Shown piece by piece: positions 17,493 to 25,986 of a stretch of 64,000 nucleotides of DNA. The stretch spans positions 62,001 to 126,000 of the forward strand of contig NZ_CP071249.1 in assembly GCF_024499055.1 (NCBI RefSeq). The letters are read 5' to 3'. Position numbers and translations under genes: made by a program. Source of the stretch: Turicibacter bilis (lineage in GTDB: Bacteria > Bacillota_I > Bacilli_A > MOL361 > Turicibacteraceae). The notes beneath the pieces are model-generated. The model saw nothing but the letters and a program-made list of their open reading frames with translations. It was not told the origin of the DNA and ran no database searches. The stretch's first letter is position 1; each line of letters starts with the position of its first letter.

Positions 17493-18521
17493 TTAGATGA
17501 GTTGAGCCATTTGAAAGACGGGTTGTAGCAGGCTCAGATAGATAAGAATGATGATGAAACCAATAAGCATCAAGAAAGTAAATTGAATGATTTTAAAGGT
17601 GTTATTTAGCATGGTGGTCAGCATTTGGAGCTCGGATTTTGTATAGTAACCAAGTTCAGTATGAACTTGTCCGATTTGTAAGGCGTGTTTCATGATGATT
17701 TTGAAGTAAGGCGTAAAGTAAGGACTTTGATGAAAGACGTCTTCAAGTGAAACACCTGCTTCTAGCTGAGTCTGAAATTCATAAATGATGAGTTGAATCA
17801 TGGGGATGGTTTCGAAGTTTCTCATCATCAAGAGACTTTCTTTGAGGGGAAGGCCACAGTTTAAGAAGACGAGCCATTGACTGCTAAAGTAATAAGAAAA
17901 TACTTTTTGAAATAGTTGTCTCAGTAGTGGACAGTGAAATAAGATGTATTTCATCTTCAGTTGAAATCTTTTACCATGCCACTTTAAGGTAAGGAATGCA
18001 AAACATCCGATGAGAACAAAGAAAGCGAGTACGATCCCCAAAATGAGAAGAATGGTGTTTAATAGGCTTTGATCACCTTCGATATTAAAACTATTGTAAA
18101 AGCTATCAAGTTGAGGAAAGAAAAAGAAATAAACACTGGCCAAAATCACAATCATTAAAGCAAATAAAGAGACAGGATAACGGAGCTTCTTATTCAGCTC
18201 AGTTTTGCTTTGAAGATGATAGTCACTATATTGGGCCGACTTTTGTAATCCTTGTAATAAGGATCCTGCTTCTTCACTACACCTGACGATATAGACGATT
18301 CTTTTTTCAAAGTGACAAGCTTCTAAGGTAGTGGCAAAAGATTGACCACTGGCACAGCAGTTTAACATAAAATCAACGGCTTCTTTTTTAAAGAGTGAGG
18401 TCATGACATCAAGGGCCTGCGCAATAGAAAATCCCTGTTCAAGTAATTGACTGAAGCGGGAAAGAAACTTTTGTTGAGTAGGGAGTGTCCAATAGTGATT
18501 TAGCTGACGTGATGTTGACAT
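17493..18521 (-). CDS. comGB: ComGB pilus-assembly platform membrane protein
   Basis: The 342-residue protein has the GspF/PilC architecture: a cytoplasmic N-terminal T2SSF domain (F-S-R-F-S-Q-L-L-E-Q-G-F-S-I-A-Q-A-L), a membrane segment near 115-135, a second pair near 150-175, a second T2SSF domain (L-N-C-G-L-P-L-K-E-S-L) and a C-terminal helix. It anchors the ComGA ATPase. Its start overlaps the comGA 3' end by 22 bp. With comGA split upstream, expression from the comG promoter across 34 kb is unlikely, so this gene may be silent while the element is integrated. Confidence 0.85.
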   Translation of the reverse strand: MSTSRQLNHYWTLPTQQKFLSRFSQLLEQGFSIAQALDVMTSLFKKEAVDFMLNCCASGQSFATTLEACHFEKRIVYIVRCSEEAGSLLQGLQKSAQYSDYHLQSKTELNKKLRYPVSLFALMIVILASVYFFFFPQLDSFYNSFNIEGDQSLLNTILLILGIVLAFFVLIGCFAFLTLKWHGKRFQLKMKYILFHCPLLRQLFQKVFSYYFSSQWLVFLNCGLPLKESLLMMRNFETIPMIQLIIYEFQTQLEAGVSLEDVFHQSPYFTPYFKIIMKHALQIGQVHTELGYYTKSELQMLTTMLNNTFKIIQFTFLMLIGFIIILIYLSLLQPVFQMAQLI

Positions 18522-19039
18522 TCAAATAACTCCTCATCTAGTGTTTTATACGGAAGTGAGCAAAGATTTCCTTGTTGGATTTGTGAGAATAAGTGGTCGA
18601 GCTGCTCACCGAAGCAAAGTTCAAAGATGGCTTTTCGTTCATCTTCCTTTTGTATCAGTCGTTGATTAACAACGCCTACGAGTGCCTGTTCGAGTTCTTG
18701 CAAAGAAATACCTAAATCGAGTAAGCGAGTTATCGTTCCCATGACATTTTTGGCATGTACCGTTGAGATGACTAGATGACCTGTAAAAGCAGCTCGTAGT
18801 GCTTGATGGGCTGTTTGATTATCTCGGATTTCACCGATAATAATAACATCTGGATCATGGCGTAAAATTTCTTTAATCCCAACGTCATAAGTCATTCCCA
18901 GGCTTTCATTCACTTGCATTTGGACGATATCAGGTTGTTGATATTCAACCGGATCTTCAATTGTGACGATGCTTTTTCCTAAGTGATGTTTAAGGTAATC
19001 AATGAAGGCATAGGTTGTTGTTGTTTTCCCGCTTCCCGT
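18500..19039 (-). pseudogene. comGA: comGA 3' part (C-terminal ATPase half), separated by the mobile element
   Basis: Read on the minus strand from the junction, the codons give T-G-S-G-K-T-T-T-T-Y-A-F, then I-E-D-P-V-E-Y (Asp box), I-I-I-G-E-I-R-D (Walker B) and S-T-V-H-A-K-N (His box), the hallmarks of GspE/PilB secretion ATPases. The first part of the Walker A motif is missing and is found at 53728 on the other side of the element. No start codon lies between the junction and an in-frame stop inside the element; an internal M-Q-V-N-E-S at 18919 would leave out the P-loop. As integrated, it cannot make a working ATPase. Confidence 0.93.
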
Positions 19040-19064
19040 ACACGCTCCATTTGAAAACCGAAAA
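19032..19064. other. Left attachment junction (attL) in comGA
   Basis: Plus strand CTTCCC-GT-ACACGC: bases up to GT (19038-19039) belong to comGA, those after it to the element. GAAAACCGAAAA at 19053-19064 is the inverted counterpart of TTTTCGGTTTTC at 53702-53713 on the right end. In the circular form these arms would flank the GT core 13 and 14 bases away, the usual symmetry of a serine-recombinase attP. Confidence 0.85.
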
Positions 19065-19077
19065 GGGGTAAAAAAAA

Positions 19078-20433
19078 TTAGTTATTCCAAATGATTTTTA
19101 AACTCTCGTTAGTTACAATTATTTTTTTTATGAATAGATTGATAATTTCCGTTTGCGTCTCCGTATCGCATTCAAATAGGTTAGGAATACCGTTTTTAAT
19201 AGCTTTTTGAACTTCTGAAACTTCTGTTATTTCTTGCTGCTTCATTAGAACTTCCTTTTTTTGTTTGTTCAAATCATTTAATTTAGTGTTGAGTAAATCT
19301 TTAGATAATCGTTCTTCCATATAAAGATCTAATAGTTTATTTATCTTTCGATCTATTTGATTTAATTGTTTGGTGAAATTAAGTGGTTTAGGTATTTTGA
19401 TTTCACCGCTCATTTCTAAATTCATGATTCGATTGAAAATTTCATGTTGAAAGTCTGAGCATTTAATTCGTCGATTAAAACATTTACTCTCATAACGTGC
19501 GGGGAGTTTACGCCGACGGCATACATAGTTTTGGTAATTTACAATTCTACCTGATGAAGTTGTTTTTGACGCATATTGAATAACATAGTTCTCACCACAA
19601 CAACTACAAATAATTTTTCCTGTAAATAGCTTTTTTTTAGGTTTACCAAACGAAGCAACCCGATTCTCGTCAAAGATTTGTTGAGCTTGATTGAATAACT
19701 CAGTCGATATAATAGGTTCATGACTGCCTTTAAACCATTCCTTTTTAAACGATACCTCTCCGAGATACAATCGATTTTGAAGAATACGAATAATACGATT
19801 ATGGTTTAATTTTTTAAATCCTTCTTCCTCTAGTTTTTTTCTAGCCGCAGTTGGAGATTTTAGTTTGATAAATTCTTCATACAATCTAAGAATATGTTGC
19901 CGTTCTTCCTCAACTACTTTTAAATGTCCAGGTGTTACTTGAATATAGCCATAGGGATTATCCAGTCCGCCTCCAACCCATAACCCTTTTTCTTGAATCA
20001 TCTTATGTTGACCATCTCGTAAACGTTCAATAATGACTTCACGTTCGAGTTGAGCGAATACAGACATGACCCCGATCATCGCCCGTCCAGAGGGGGTGGA
20101 AGTATCAATCGTTTCTGAAAGAGAAATGAACTGGACATTATTTGGTAAAAATATTTTTTCGATTAAATAAAGTGTATCGTGTTGGCTACGGCTTAATCGA
20201 TCGAGGCGATAAACGATTACGGCATTGATTTTTTTGTGACAAATATCTTTTTGTAATTGTTCTATCGCGGGACGGTTTAAATTAGAACCGCTATAACCTC
20301 CATCGATATACTCACTCATTTCGTTCCAACCCTTAGATTTGCAAAATGCCTGCATCCGCTCAAGTTGTAGCGGGATACTGTAATTATCAATCTGTTTCTC
20401 TGTTGATACACGAGCATATAATGCTACCTTCAT
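19078..20433 (-). CDS. Serine recombinase B (site-specific, resolvase/invertase type)
   Basis: The 451-residue protein starts at ATG 20433 after GGAGG. Domains: resolvase catalytic domain with nucleophile serine in Y-A-R-V-S-T-E (about residue 10) and Y-R-L-D-R-L-S-R-S, a recombinase domain (N-P-Y-G-Y-I, R-I-L-Q-N-R-L-Y-L-G-E-V), a zinc ribbon (C-S-C-C-G-E-N and a C-R-R-R-K-L-P-A-R-Y-E-S-K-C knuckle) and a C-terminal coiled coil. The stop codon is 40 bp from the attL core, the typical place of an integrase. It is a paralogue of the gene upstream. It probably catalyses integration or excision; which partner does what is not visible. Confidence 0.9.
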   Translation of the reverse strand: MKVALYARVSTEKQIDNYSIPLQLERMQAFCKSKGWNEMSEYIDGGYSGSNLNRPAIEQLQKDICHKKINAVIVYRLDRLSRSQHDTLYLIEKIFLPNNVQFISLSETIDTSTPSGRAMIGVMSVFAQLEREVIIERLRDGQHKMIQEKGLWVGGGLDNPYGYIQVTPGHLKVVEEERQHILRLYEEFIKLKSPTAARKKLEEEGFKKLNHNRIIRILQNRLYLGEVSFKKEWFKGSHEPIISTELFNQAQQIFDENRVASFGKPKKKLFTGKIICSCCGENYVIQYASKTTSSGRIVNYQNYVCRRRKLPARYESKCFNRRIKCSDFQHEIFNRIMNLEMSGEIKIPKPLNFTKQLNQIDRKINKLLDLYMEERLSKDLLNTKLNDLNKQKKEVLMKQQEITEVSEVQKAIKNGIPNLFECDTETQTEIINLFIKKIIVTNESLKIIWNN

Positions 20434-20456
20434 TTTGATTCCTCCAAGTAATGGAT

Positions 20457-21815
20457 TTATTGATTCCAAATAATTTGTAAGCTATTTTCTTTAACAATGA
20501 TTTTATCAATAAATAAATCAACAATCGCCGTTTGAGTATCTAAATCACATTCAAATAAATTGGGTATTCCTTCTTTTATCATTTGTTCCATACGTGTTAT
20601 TTCGTAATCCGTATCTTTTGATTGAGTTATTAAATTCTCTTTTTGTTGATTTAAATCGGCTAATTTTACATCAAGTGTCTCTTTGGGCAGTCCACTCTCA
20701 ATATATAAATCTAAGATTTTATTGATTTTTTCATCAAGAGCCTTAATTTTCGTTGAGTAGTCAACTGGCGTTCTCTTTCTGTTGAATTCAATTTCACCAC
20801 TCACTTCTAAATTCATGATCCGATTAAAAATTTCTTCTTCTAAGTCTGTACGCTGGATATTCCGATTAAAACATTTACTCTCATAACGTGCCGGCATTTT
20901 ACGGCGACAACAAACCATATAGAAATATCGAGTTTGAGTTTTTAAATCTTTTTGGGAATACGATCGATAATTTTCACCGCAAAGTCCACAAACTACTTTT
21001 TGTCGGAAAACGTTGTTTTTTATTTTTCCATAATTTTTATATTTCAAATGTTCATTTACTTTTTGTGCTTGATTAAATAACTCAGTCGAGATAATCGGTT
21101 CATGTGCACCTTTGTACCATTCACCACCAAATGAAACCTCTCCTATATAAACACGATTTTTTAAGAGGGGGATAATCCGCCACTCAGCTAACGGTTTAAA
21201 TCCTTCTTTTTCAAGCTTTTTTTGAACTTTAATATAAGACTTTAATATGACATATTCTTCGAATATTCTAACAATATGAGCGCGTTCATCCTCGTTGATG
21301 ACTAATTTTCCACGTTTGAGCCTTGTAAAACCATAGGGACAGCTCTCAGCACCACCTGCCCACAAACCTTCATCTTTGACCATCTTTAATCGTCCTGAGC
21401 GTAAACGTTCGGTAATCGTTTCTCGTTCTAGTTGGGCGAAGACTGACATCACGCCGATCATCGCTCGACCAAAGGGAGTAGAGGTGTCAATCGTTTCTGA
21501 AATTGAGATGAATTCCACATTATTAGGAAGAAACATTTCTTCAATTAAATAGAGCGTGTCACGTTGGCTACGACTTAACCGATCTAAACGATAAACAATC
21601 ACGGCATTAATCTTTTTATCAGCAATATCTTTTTGCAACTGTTGGAGCGCAGGGCGGTTTAGGTTAGAACCACTATATCCTCCGTCTACATACTCCGTCA
21701 TGTCATCCCATCCCTTAGATAAACAAAACGCTTTCATTCTTTCCTTTTGTAAAGGAATGCTGTAGTTTTCAATTTGTTGCTCGGTTGAAACTCTTGCATA
21801 CAGTGCTACTTTCAT
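20457..21815 (-). CDS. Serine recombinase A (paralogue of recombinase B)
   Basis: The 452-residue protein has the same domain order: Y-A-R-V-S-T-E-Q-Q with the catalytic serine, Y-V-D-G-G-Y-S-G-S-N-L-N-R-P, Y-R-L-D-R-L-S-R-S-Q-R-D, recombinase domain, zinc ribbon (C-G-L-C-G-E-N and C-C-R-R-K-M-P) and coiled coil. It is closely similar to recombinase B throughout, most diverged in the zinc ribbon and C-terminal part, the region that contacts att DNA. The 23-bp gap to B implies one transcript. Two full paralogues in tandem are unusual; a heteromeric recombinase or separate integration and excision roles are possible. Confidence 0.9.
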   Translation of the reverse strand: MKVALYARVSTEQQIENYSIPLQKERMKAFCLSKGWDDMTEYVDGGYSGSNLNRPALQQLQKDIADKKINAVIVYRLDRLSRSQRDTLYLIEEMFLPNNVEFISISETIDTSTPFGRAMIGVMSVFAQLERETITERLRSGRLKMVKDEGLWAGGAESCPYGFTRLKRGKLVINEDERAHIVRIFEEYVILKSYIKVQKKLEKEGFKPLAEWRIIPLLKNRVYIGEVSFGGEWYKGAHEPIISTELFNQAQKVNEHLKYKNYGKIKNNVFRQKVVCGLCGENYRSYSQKDLKTQTRYFYMVCCRRKMPARYESKCFNRNIQRTDLEEEIFNRIMNLEVSGEIEFNRKRTPVDYSTKIKALDEKINKILDLYIESGLPKETLDVKLADLNQQKENLITQSKDTDYEITRMEQMIKEGIPNLFECDLDTQTAIVDLFIDKIIVKENSLQIIWNQ

Positions 21816-21887
21816 TTTCCTTTTCCTCCGATAATAGTAGTAAAGACCTCAGTGTGAGGCCTTTTTTATTCTGTAAATAACTATTTA

Positions 21888-22517
21888 TTAATCAACAAAT
21901 GGGCTTACCATCCCAACGAATTTTCCCAAAATACAAATCTCATCTACCTGATCACCAACTATTGTGATGGGATTCTCATTTTCAGAAGTTGGTGATCGTA
22001 AGACAATGACATCCTCAAAGTGATAATACTTCTTAATCATTGCTTTTTCATCGGCTAGTGCAACAGCAACAATTGCTCCATTTTCCGCCACTGACTGCTT
22101 TTTAAAGATCGCATAAACCTTATTATCAACAAGGAGTCCCGTCATTCCTTTGTCCTTCACTTCAATTTCTAAGGCGAAAAAGTGACCCGTTTCGCTAGAA
22201 TAAGGATTATTAATTTCACCTATGACATCCCCAAACTTATTAGCAAACACTTCATGATAAACACTGACTTTATCATTGGAATAAGTAGTTGTACCTTCTG
22301 ATACATACTCCTCAATCCCAAGCAATACAAGTGGAGAGATGTCTAATGCTTTCGAGAGAAGGACCATTTTATCTCGTCTCATATTTTCAATTTTTCCTAA
22401 CTCCCATTTCCATGCCGTTGTCTTATCAACTCCACATAGCTTTCCTAAATCACTATAAGAAAGACCTAATTGTATTCTTCGTGCTTTGATAATGTCTTTA
22501 ACTTCTGTATTGTTCAT
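21888..22517 (-). CDS. CI/LexA-like repressor with degenerate S24 domain
   Basis: The 209-residue protein has an XRE helix-turn-helix (R-I-Q-L-G-L-S-Y-S-D-L-G-K-L-C-G-V, residues 14-30) and an S24 peptidase-like C-terminal domain. In LexA and CI proteins the second domain has a catalytic Ser in a D-S-M context; here the corresponding stretch reads V-K-D-K-G-M-T-G-L-L, so the Ser appears replaced by Gly, while the lysine region (A-M-I-K-K-Y-Y) is kept. RecA-triggered self-cleavage may thus be absent, and release of repression may need an antirepressor, as in SaPI Stl. It is divergent from the Cro-like gene across 346 bp. Confidence 0.8.
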   Translation of the reverse strand: MNNTEVKDIIKARRIQLGLSYSDLGKLCGVDKTTAWKWELGKIENMRRDKMVLLSKALDISPLVLLGIEEYVSEGTTTYSNDKVSVYHEVFANKFGDVIGEINNPYSSETGHFFALEIEVKDKGMTGLLVDNKVYAIFKKQSVAENGAIVAVALADEKAMIKKYYHFEDVIVLRSPTSENENPITIVGDQVDEICILGKFVGMVSPFVD

Positions 22518-22863
22518 CGCAGTTCTTGAATCTCCTTTTTAATACATATTTTCCTAATATAACCACATCCTTTTTTTAATGATACTACCCGTGTTGCTTG
22601 AAATCAACATCTGTTGTTGATTTAATATTATTTTTTCCAATTTGAAGTTATTTTATGTAATAAAATACAACAATCGTTGCTTTTTATAAACATATAGAAC
22701 TAGATAATAACATTTGATGGGAATTGGTGTTGTTTTGTCTATCATGACACTTTTTGAAGAATAAAATAAAAAATTTACAAAAATAAGCGCTTTCCTATTG
22801 ATTAAAGCCATAAATTGGTATATTATGGAGTTGATTAAAAGCCACGAAATGGAAGGGGATACA
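22518..22863. promoter_or_regulatory. Divergent control region between repressor and Cro-like gene, with candidate operator
   Basis: A perfect inverted repeat AAATCAACA-N5-TGTTGATTT lies at 22601-22623 in the direction of the repressor promoter. Related elements follow (GTGTTGCTTG at 22591, ACAACAATCGTTGC near 22668). Such repeated half sites in a divergent intergenic region are expected for a CI/Cro switch. The region holds no gene. Confidence 0.6.
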
Positions 22864-23097
22864 ATGACAATGAATGTTGCATTATTGAAATACTATATTG
22901 GATTAAGGGGAATGAATCTCACTCAATTTGCTGCACTGTTAGGGGTTAATAGAAGTTTTATCTATGCTAAGCTGCGAAAACCAGATAGTTTTTCGCGTTC
23001 TGACATTAAATTAATTATGCAAACATTAGATTTAACACCCGATGAGCTGTTAAATATTTTTTTCCCTGATGCGTTGACTAAAAGCAACGATAACTAA
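22864..23097 (+). CDS. Cro-like XRE-family regulator
   Basis: The 77-residue protein starts at ATG 22864 after GGAAGGGG; the frame is open upstream but without a site. The helix-turn-helix is at N-L-T-Q-F-A-A-L-L-G-V-N-R-S-F-I-Y-A (about residues 18-35), followed by S-R-S-D-I-K-L-I-M-Q-T-L-D-L-T-P-D-E-L. It is the first gene of the rightward early operon opposite the repressor, the position of Cro or of an early activator. Confidence 0.75.
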   Translation: MTMNVALLKYYIGLRGMNLTQFAALLGVNRSFIYAKLRKPDSFSRSDIKLIMQTLDLTPDELLNIFFPDALTKSNDN

Positions 23098-23122
23098 GGG
23101 GGCAATCATAGGGGGATTAGAA

Positions 23123-23449
23123 ATGAAAGTTAATACACCACTTGGAATCATTGAATTTTCTGATGCATTAAAAAATTATGGTTATGCATCGGTCGATACA
23201 AAAAAGACTTTAAAGAAGTTGAAGATTCAGACATATGATGAGGGGAAAGAAATTTTATGGTATCGTAATGCAGCGAATCAGGCGATTACGGAGATTAGTT
23301 GTAGGAAAGATAAACCACAGGACTATGAATATACGTGTCCATGCGGTTATGAATTAAAATCGGGGTTTAATTTAGAAAGCATCAGATGTCATCAATGCGA
23401 AGAACTGATGACTAAAACATACATCGGGGTCGTGGCACAAGTTGTTTAG
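23123..23449 (+). CDS. Small zinc-ribbon protein of unknown function
   Basis: The 108-residue protein has two cysteine pairs near its end, C-P-C-G and C-H-Q-C, separated by 17 residues, giving a zinc-ribbon-like knuckle. The N-terminal part (K-V-N-T-P-L-G-I-I-E-F-S-D-A-L-K) has no known motif. AGGGGGATTAGAA precedes the ATG. It lies between the Cro-like gene and the replication gene, so a role in early element functions is likely but not shown. Confidence 0.55.
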   Translation: MKVNTPLGIIEFSDALKNYGYASVDTKKTLKKLKIQTYDEGKEILWYRNAANQAITEISCRKDKPQDYEYTCPCGYELKSGFNLESIRCHQCEELMTKTYIGVVAQVV

Positions 23450-23467
23450 ATCGATGGGGGGATGAAG

Positions 23468-23683
23468 ATGTTAGCGGGATTTTTATTTAAAGAATATGAG
23501 ATGAATCAGGAGGGGGTTGTAACAGGCTATAAAGTTCTTTTGAAAAATGAACAAGTGGCAACCCTTGAATACCGTAGCCATACGTGGATTGGGGCCATTG
23601 TCAAAGATATCAATATTATTACTAAGCGTGATCAATCCGTGATGCGAGTCGCGGGTTGGATTATTCATGAATTGAAGGGATAG
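23468..23683 (+). CDS. Small hypothetical protein in early operon
   Basis: A 71-residue protein (M-L-A-G-F-L-F-K-E-Y-E) from ATG 23468, seven bases after a GGGGGG site; ATG 23462 is directly beside that site and less likely. The pattern of alternating hydrophobic residues suggests a small beta-rich fold. No motif recognised. It is followed by the hairpin cluster before rep. Confidence 0.5.
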   Translation: MLAGFLFKEYEMNQEGVVTGYKVLLKNEQVATLEYRSHTWIGAIVKDINIITKRDQSVMRVAGWIIHELKG

Positions 23684-23724
23684 GATTTCTAAAGATTCAT
23701 CACGATCAGCAGATAGAAAAGATG

Positions 23725-23807
23725 TTCGACAAAAAGAGAAGAAATTCTTCTCTTTAACGAACTTGTATAGGATATTAACAAGTCGACCATTTTTAGATTT
23801 TGTCGAA
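23725..23807. other. Nested and adjacent inverted repeats upstream of rep: candidate rolling-circle origin
   Basis: TTCGACAAAA (23725-23734) and TTTTGTCGAA (23798-23807) are exact inverse copies. Between them lie a second perfect hairpin AAAGAGAAG-N5-CTTCTCTTT (23733-23755) and a third, ACTTGT/ACAAGT (23761-23783). The cluster ends 30 bp before the rep start codon. Double-strand origins of HUH-Rep replicons often consist of such hairpins near rep; regulation of rep by the same site is also possible. Confidence 0.5.
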
Positions 23808-23837
23808 TAAGTGGGAGTTAAAATGGGGGAAGTCGTG

Positions 23838-24764
23838 ATGAAGAAAAAAGTATTTGATGATTATGATTATGAGAGTTTTTATAATCAATCCTTTCATGAG
23901 CAAACAGGGGAATTATTAAATGATGGTGTGAAGTCGTTAAGGGGAGTGGCTTATACCACAGCAACCATTAAAGCGGGAAATCAGTTAGAAGTAGAGATTT
24001 ATCCCTCATTTAAAAAAGAGATTCCTGAGATGATGAGACGATTTAAACAAAAGAAAAGTCGTGAGAGTAGTGAGCAACAGAAGAATTTGAATGATCGAAA
24101 TGCGAAGAAAAAGTTAATACGGTTAGTTCATGAAAATTTTTATACGGGTGATTACTGGTGTACCCTAACGTTTAAAGAGGAACCACAAGATTTAGAAACA
24201 GCAGAAAAGTTAAGTAAGAATTTTTTTAGACGGATTAACCGAGTCAGAAAGAAAAAAGGCTTAGAAAATGCGAAGTATGTTTATGTGATTGAAGAGGGAA
24301 CAACGGGAACCGAGCGATTCCATCTCCATTTAATTATGGATAATGGGTTAACCAAAGAAGAAGTGGAATCCAAGTGGAAACTAGGGGCATCAACCATTCG
24401 AACGTTAAATTATTACAAAGAAGAAAACTTCATTGGGGTTTGTAAGTACATGGTAAAGGATGAAGAAACGTATAAAAGAACGGCTTTTAGATTAAAGGGG
24501 AAGCGTCGTTGGGGAAGTAGTAAAGGAAATCTTGTGTTACCAAAGCCCTCAAAGAATCGCACCAAAATGAGTAAGCGGAAAGTGATGGATATGGTGTTAA
24601 ATCAAGATTCGATTGGTGAGAAATTAGAGCAAGACTATCCCATGTATCAATTTAAAGAAGTGGAAATTAGATATAGCGACTGGAATGGTTTGTTTTATAT
24701 TTATGCACGGATGCAAAGTAAAAAGCTGAGAAGGCGGGTATCCGAACGTACAAGTCGAACCTAG
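23838..24764 (+). CDS. HUH-type rolling-circle replication initiator (Rep)
   Basis: The 308-residue protein has the three Rep motifs in order: Y-W-C-T-L-T-F (motif 1, about residue 105), R-F-H-L-H-L-I-M (motif 2, the His-hydrophobic-His metal site) and C-K-Y-M-V-K-D-E (motif 3, catalytic tyrosine and lysine). Such proteins nick one strand of the origin and stay bound to the 5' end. No helicase domain is attached, so a host helicase would be needed. The start ATG at 23838 lies after GGGGGAAG. A hairpin with arms CTAGCA/TGCTAG spans the stop codon. It indicates that the excised element replicates as a circle through single-stranded DNA. Confidence 0.8.
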   Translation: MKKKVFDDYDYESFYNQSFHEQTGELLNDGVKSLRGVAYTTATIKAGNQLEVEIYPSFKKEIPEMMRRFKQKKSRESSEQQKNLNDRNAKKKLIRLVHENFYTGDYWCTLTFKEEPQDLETAEKLSKNFFRRINRVRKKKGLENAKYVYVIEEGTTGTERFHLHLIMDNGLTKEEVESKWKLGASTIRTLNYYKEENFIGVCKYMVKDEETYKRTAFRLKGKRRWGSSKGNLVLPKPSKNRTKMSKRKVMDMVLNQDSIGEKLEQDYPMYQFKEVEIRYSDWNGLFYIYARMQSKKLRRRVSERTSRT

Positions 24765-24858
24765 CAGTCAAAATTGACGGAGAAAATTTTGTGATGCTAG
24801 AGGACTTGATAGAGCGGATGCCGTACGAGGCTAGATTGAGAGGAATGAGGGTGAGAAG

Positions 24859-25038
24859 ATGAAACAGTTAGAAGTGATTTATCCATTTGATATTGAAGTG
24901 TTGACAGAAACAAAACGTATTTTAAGACTTTTGATTCATAATGAATTGGTTGCCATTGAGCAGAGAAATCGAGCCGAATTTTGTGCGAAGCATTGTGATC
25001 AATTAGAACAACGACTTTATCATTTGTTAAATAACTGA
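24859..25038 (+). CDS. Small hypothetical protein (59 residues)
   Basis: M-K-Q-L-E-V-I-Y-P-F-D-I-E-V, then a helical stretch with many Glu and Arg, ending H-L-L-N-N. GAGGGTGAGAAG precedes the ATG. No family recognised. It sits between rep and the next small gene with tight spacing, in the same direction, so it is likely part of the replication operon. Confidence 0.5.
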   Translation: MKQLEVIYPFDIEVLTETKRILRLLIHNELVAIEQRNRAEFCAKHCDQLEQRLYHLLNN

Positions 25039-25066
25039 TGATTTGAAGCGAGAAAGGAGAATCGCC

Positions 25067-25438
25067 GTGACGTTACAAGAGTATTTGAAGCAGCATCAGA
25101 TGAAGTTATCGACCTTTGCTAAAACGTATAATCTGGATTATCACGGGCTTTTTCGAGTGAAACAGGGGGCAGTCACACGAGATGAAGCAATCAAGCGTGT
25201 CTTTGAACAGTTAAATATTATTAATGATGGGAAGCAGAAAGTGGGAGAACCAAACACCTCTTTTCTATCTCAAGAATGTGTGTGTATTCATTGTGAGCCT
25301 TCGGGTGACATCTATTGTTATTACCGTCATCACTTACAAGAGATAGAAGAATATTTATTACAACAGGACATTCCCTATTATGTCAGACAAGCAAAAGGCT
25401 ACTGGTTAGTGAAGTATGATAAGGAGGCAGATCGATGA
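25067..25438 (+). CDS. Small protein with N-terminal HTH-like segment
   Basis: The product is 123 residues from GTG 25067, with AAAGGAGA at proper distance; an upstream start would overlap that site. Residues 3-45 (L-Q-E-Y-L-K-Q-H-Q-M-K-L-S-T-F-A-K-T-Y) resemble a helix-turn-helix, followed by a region with C-V-C-I-H-C and aromatic residues. It overlaps ssb by four bases (ATGA), which implies coupled translation with SSB and a role tied to replication. Confidence 0.55.
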   Translation: MTLQEYLKQHQMKLSTFAKTYNLDYHGLFRVKQGAVTRDEAIKRVFEQLNIINDGKQKVGEPNTSFLSQECVCIHCEPSGDIYCYYRHHLQEIEEYLLQQDIPYYVRQAKGYWLVKYDKEADR

Positions 25439-25986
25439 TTAATAATATTGTTTTAGTGGGGCGGACCACCAAAATGATTGAATTAAAGCAAAACAAAAAC
25501 GGGACAAACTATGTGCAATTTACCTTAGCAGTGAATCGCCCCTATAAAGATGAACAAGGGCAACAACAGGCGGATTTTATTACTTGTGTCGCATGGAATA
25601 AAACGGCGGAAACCATTGCTAACTACGTTTTAAAAGGAATGATGATTGGGATTGAGGGGCGATTACAAGTCAGAAGTTATAGTAATGAAGCGGGAGTCCG
25701 CCAGTATCTATCAGAGGTTTTAGTTAATCGATTCACATTCTTAGAGTCCAAGAAAAGTAATAATACCTTAGAATCAGTAGACACTTTTAAGGCACAACAT
25801 GATCCCACTACTGAAACAAGTTATAATCCTTATGATCCAAACTTCTCAAATCCTAATTACTCTCCCACCAGTCAAAACTACAACAATCCCTTTACAACCG
25901 CTACAACTTTGGCTGGGAGTTTAAATAGGGCAATGAATACTACCATGAATTCTATCTCCATTCATGATGAAGTCTTACCTTTTTAG
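25435..25986 (+). CDS. ssb: Single-stranded DNA-binding protein
   Basis: The 183-residue protein opens I-N-N-I-V-L-V-G-R-T-T-K and has the OB-fold pattern Y-V-Q-F-T-L-A-V-N-R and D-F-I-T-C-V-A-W-N-K-T-A-E, then G-I-E-G-R-L-Q-V-R-S-Y. A low-complexity linker rich in N, P, S, T and Y leads to the acidic tip D-E-V-L-P-F, the docking tail for host replication proteins. Its presence with a rolling-circle Rep fits protection of the displaced single strand. It ends the replication operon. Confidence 0.92.
   Translation: MINNIVLVGRTTKMIELKQNKNGTNYVQFTLAVNRPYKDEQGQQQADFITCVAWNKTAETIANYVLKGMMIGIEGRLQVRSYSNEAGVRQYLSEVLVNRFTFLESKKSNNTLESVDTFKAQHDPTTETSYNPYDPNFSNPNYSPTSQNYNNPFTTATTLAGSLNRAMNTTMNSISIHDEVLPF

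Noticed and set aside
18500-19039. comGA broken by simple frameshift
   Set aside because: The missing N-terminal half is found at 53728-54161, and the two halves join exactly in the P-loop, so the cause is the element insertion.
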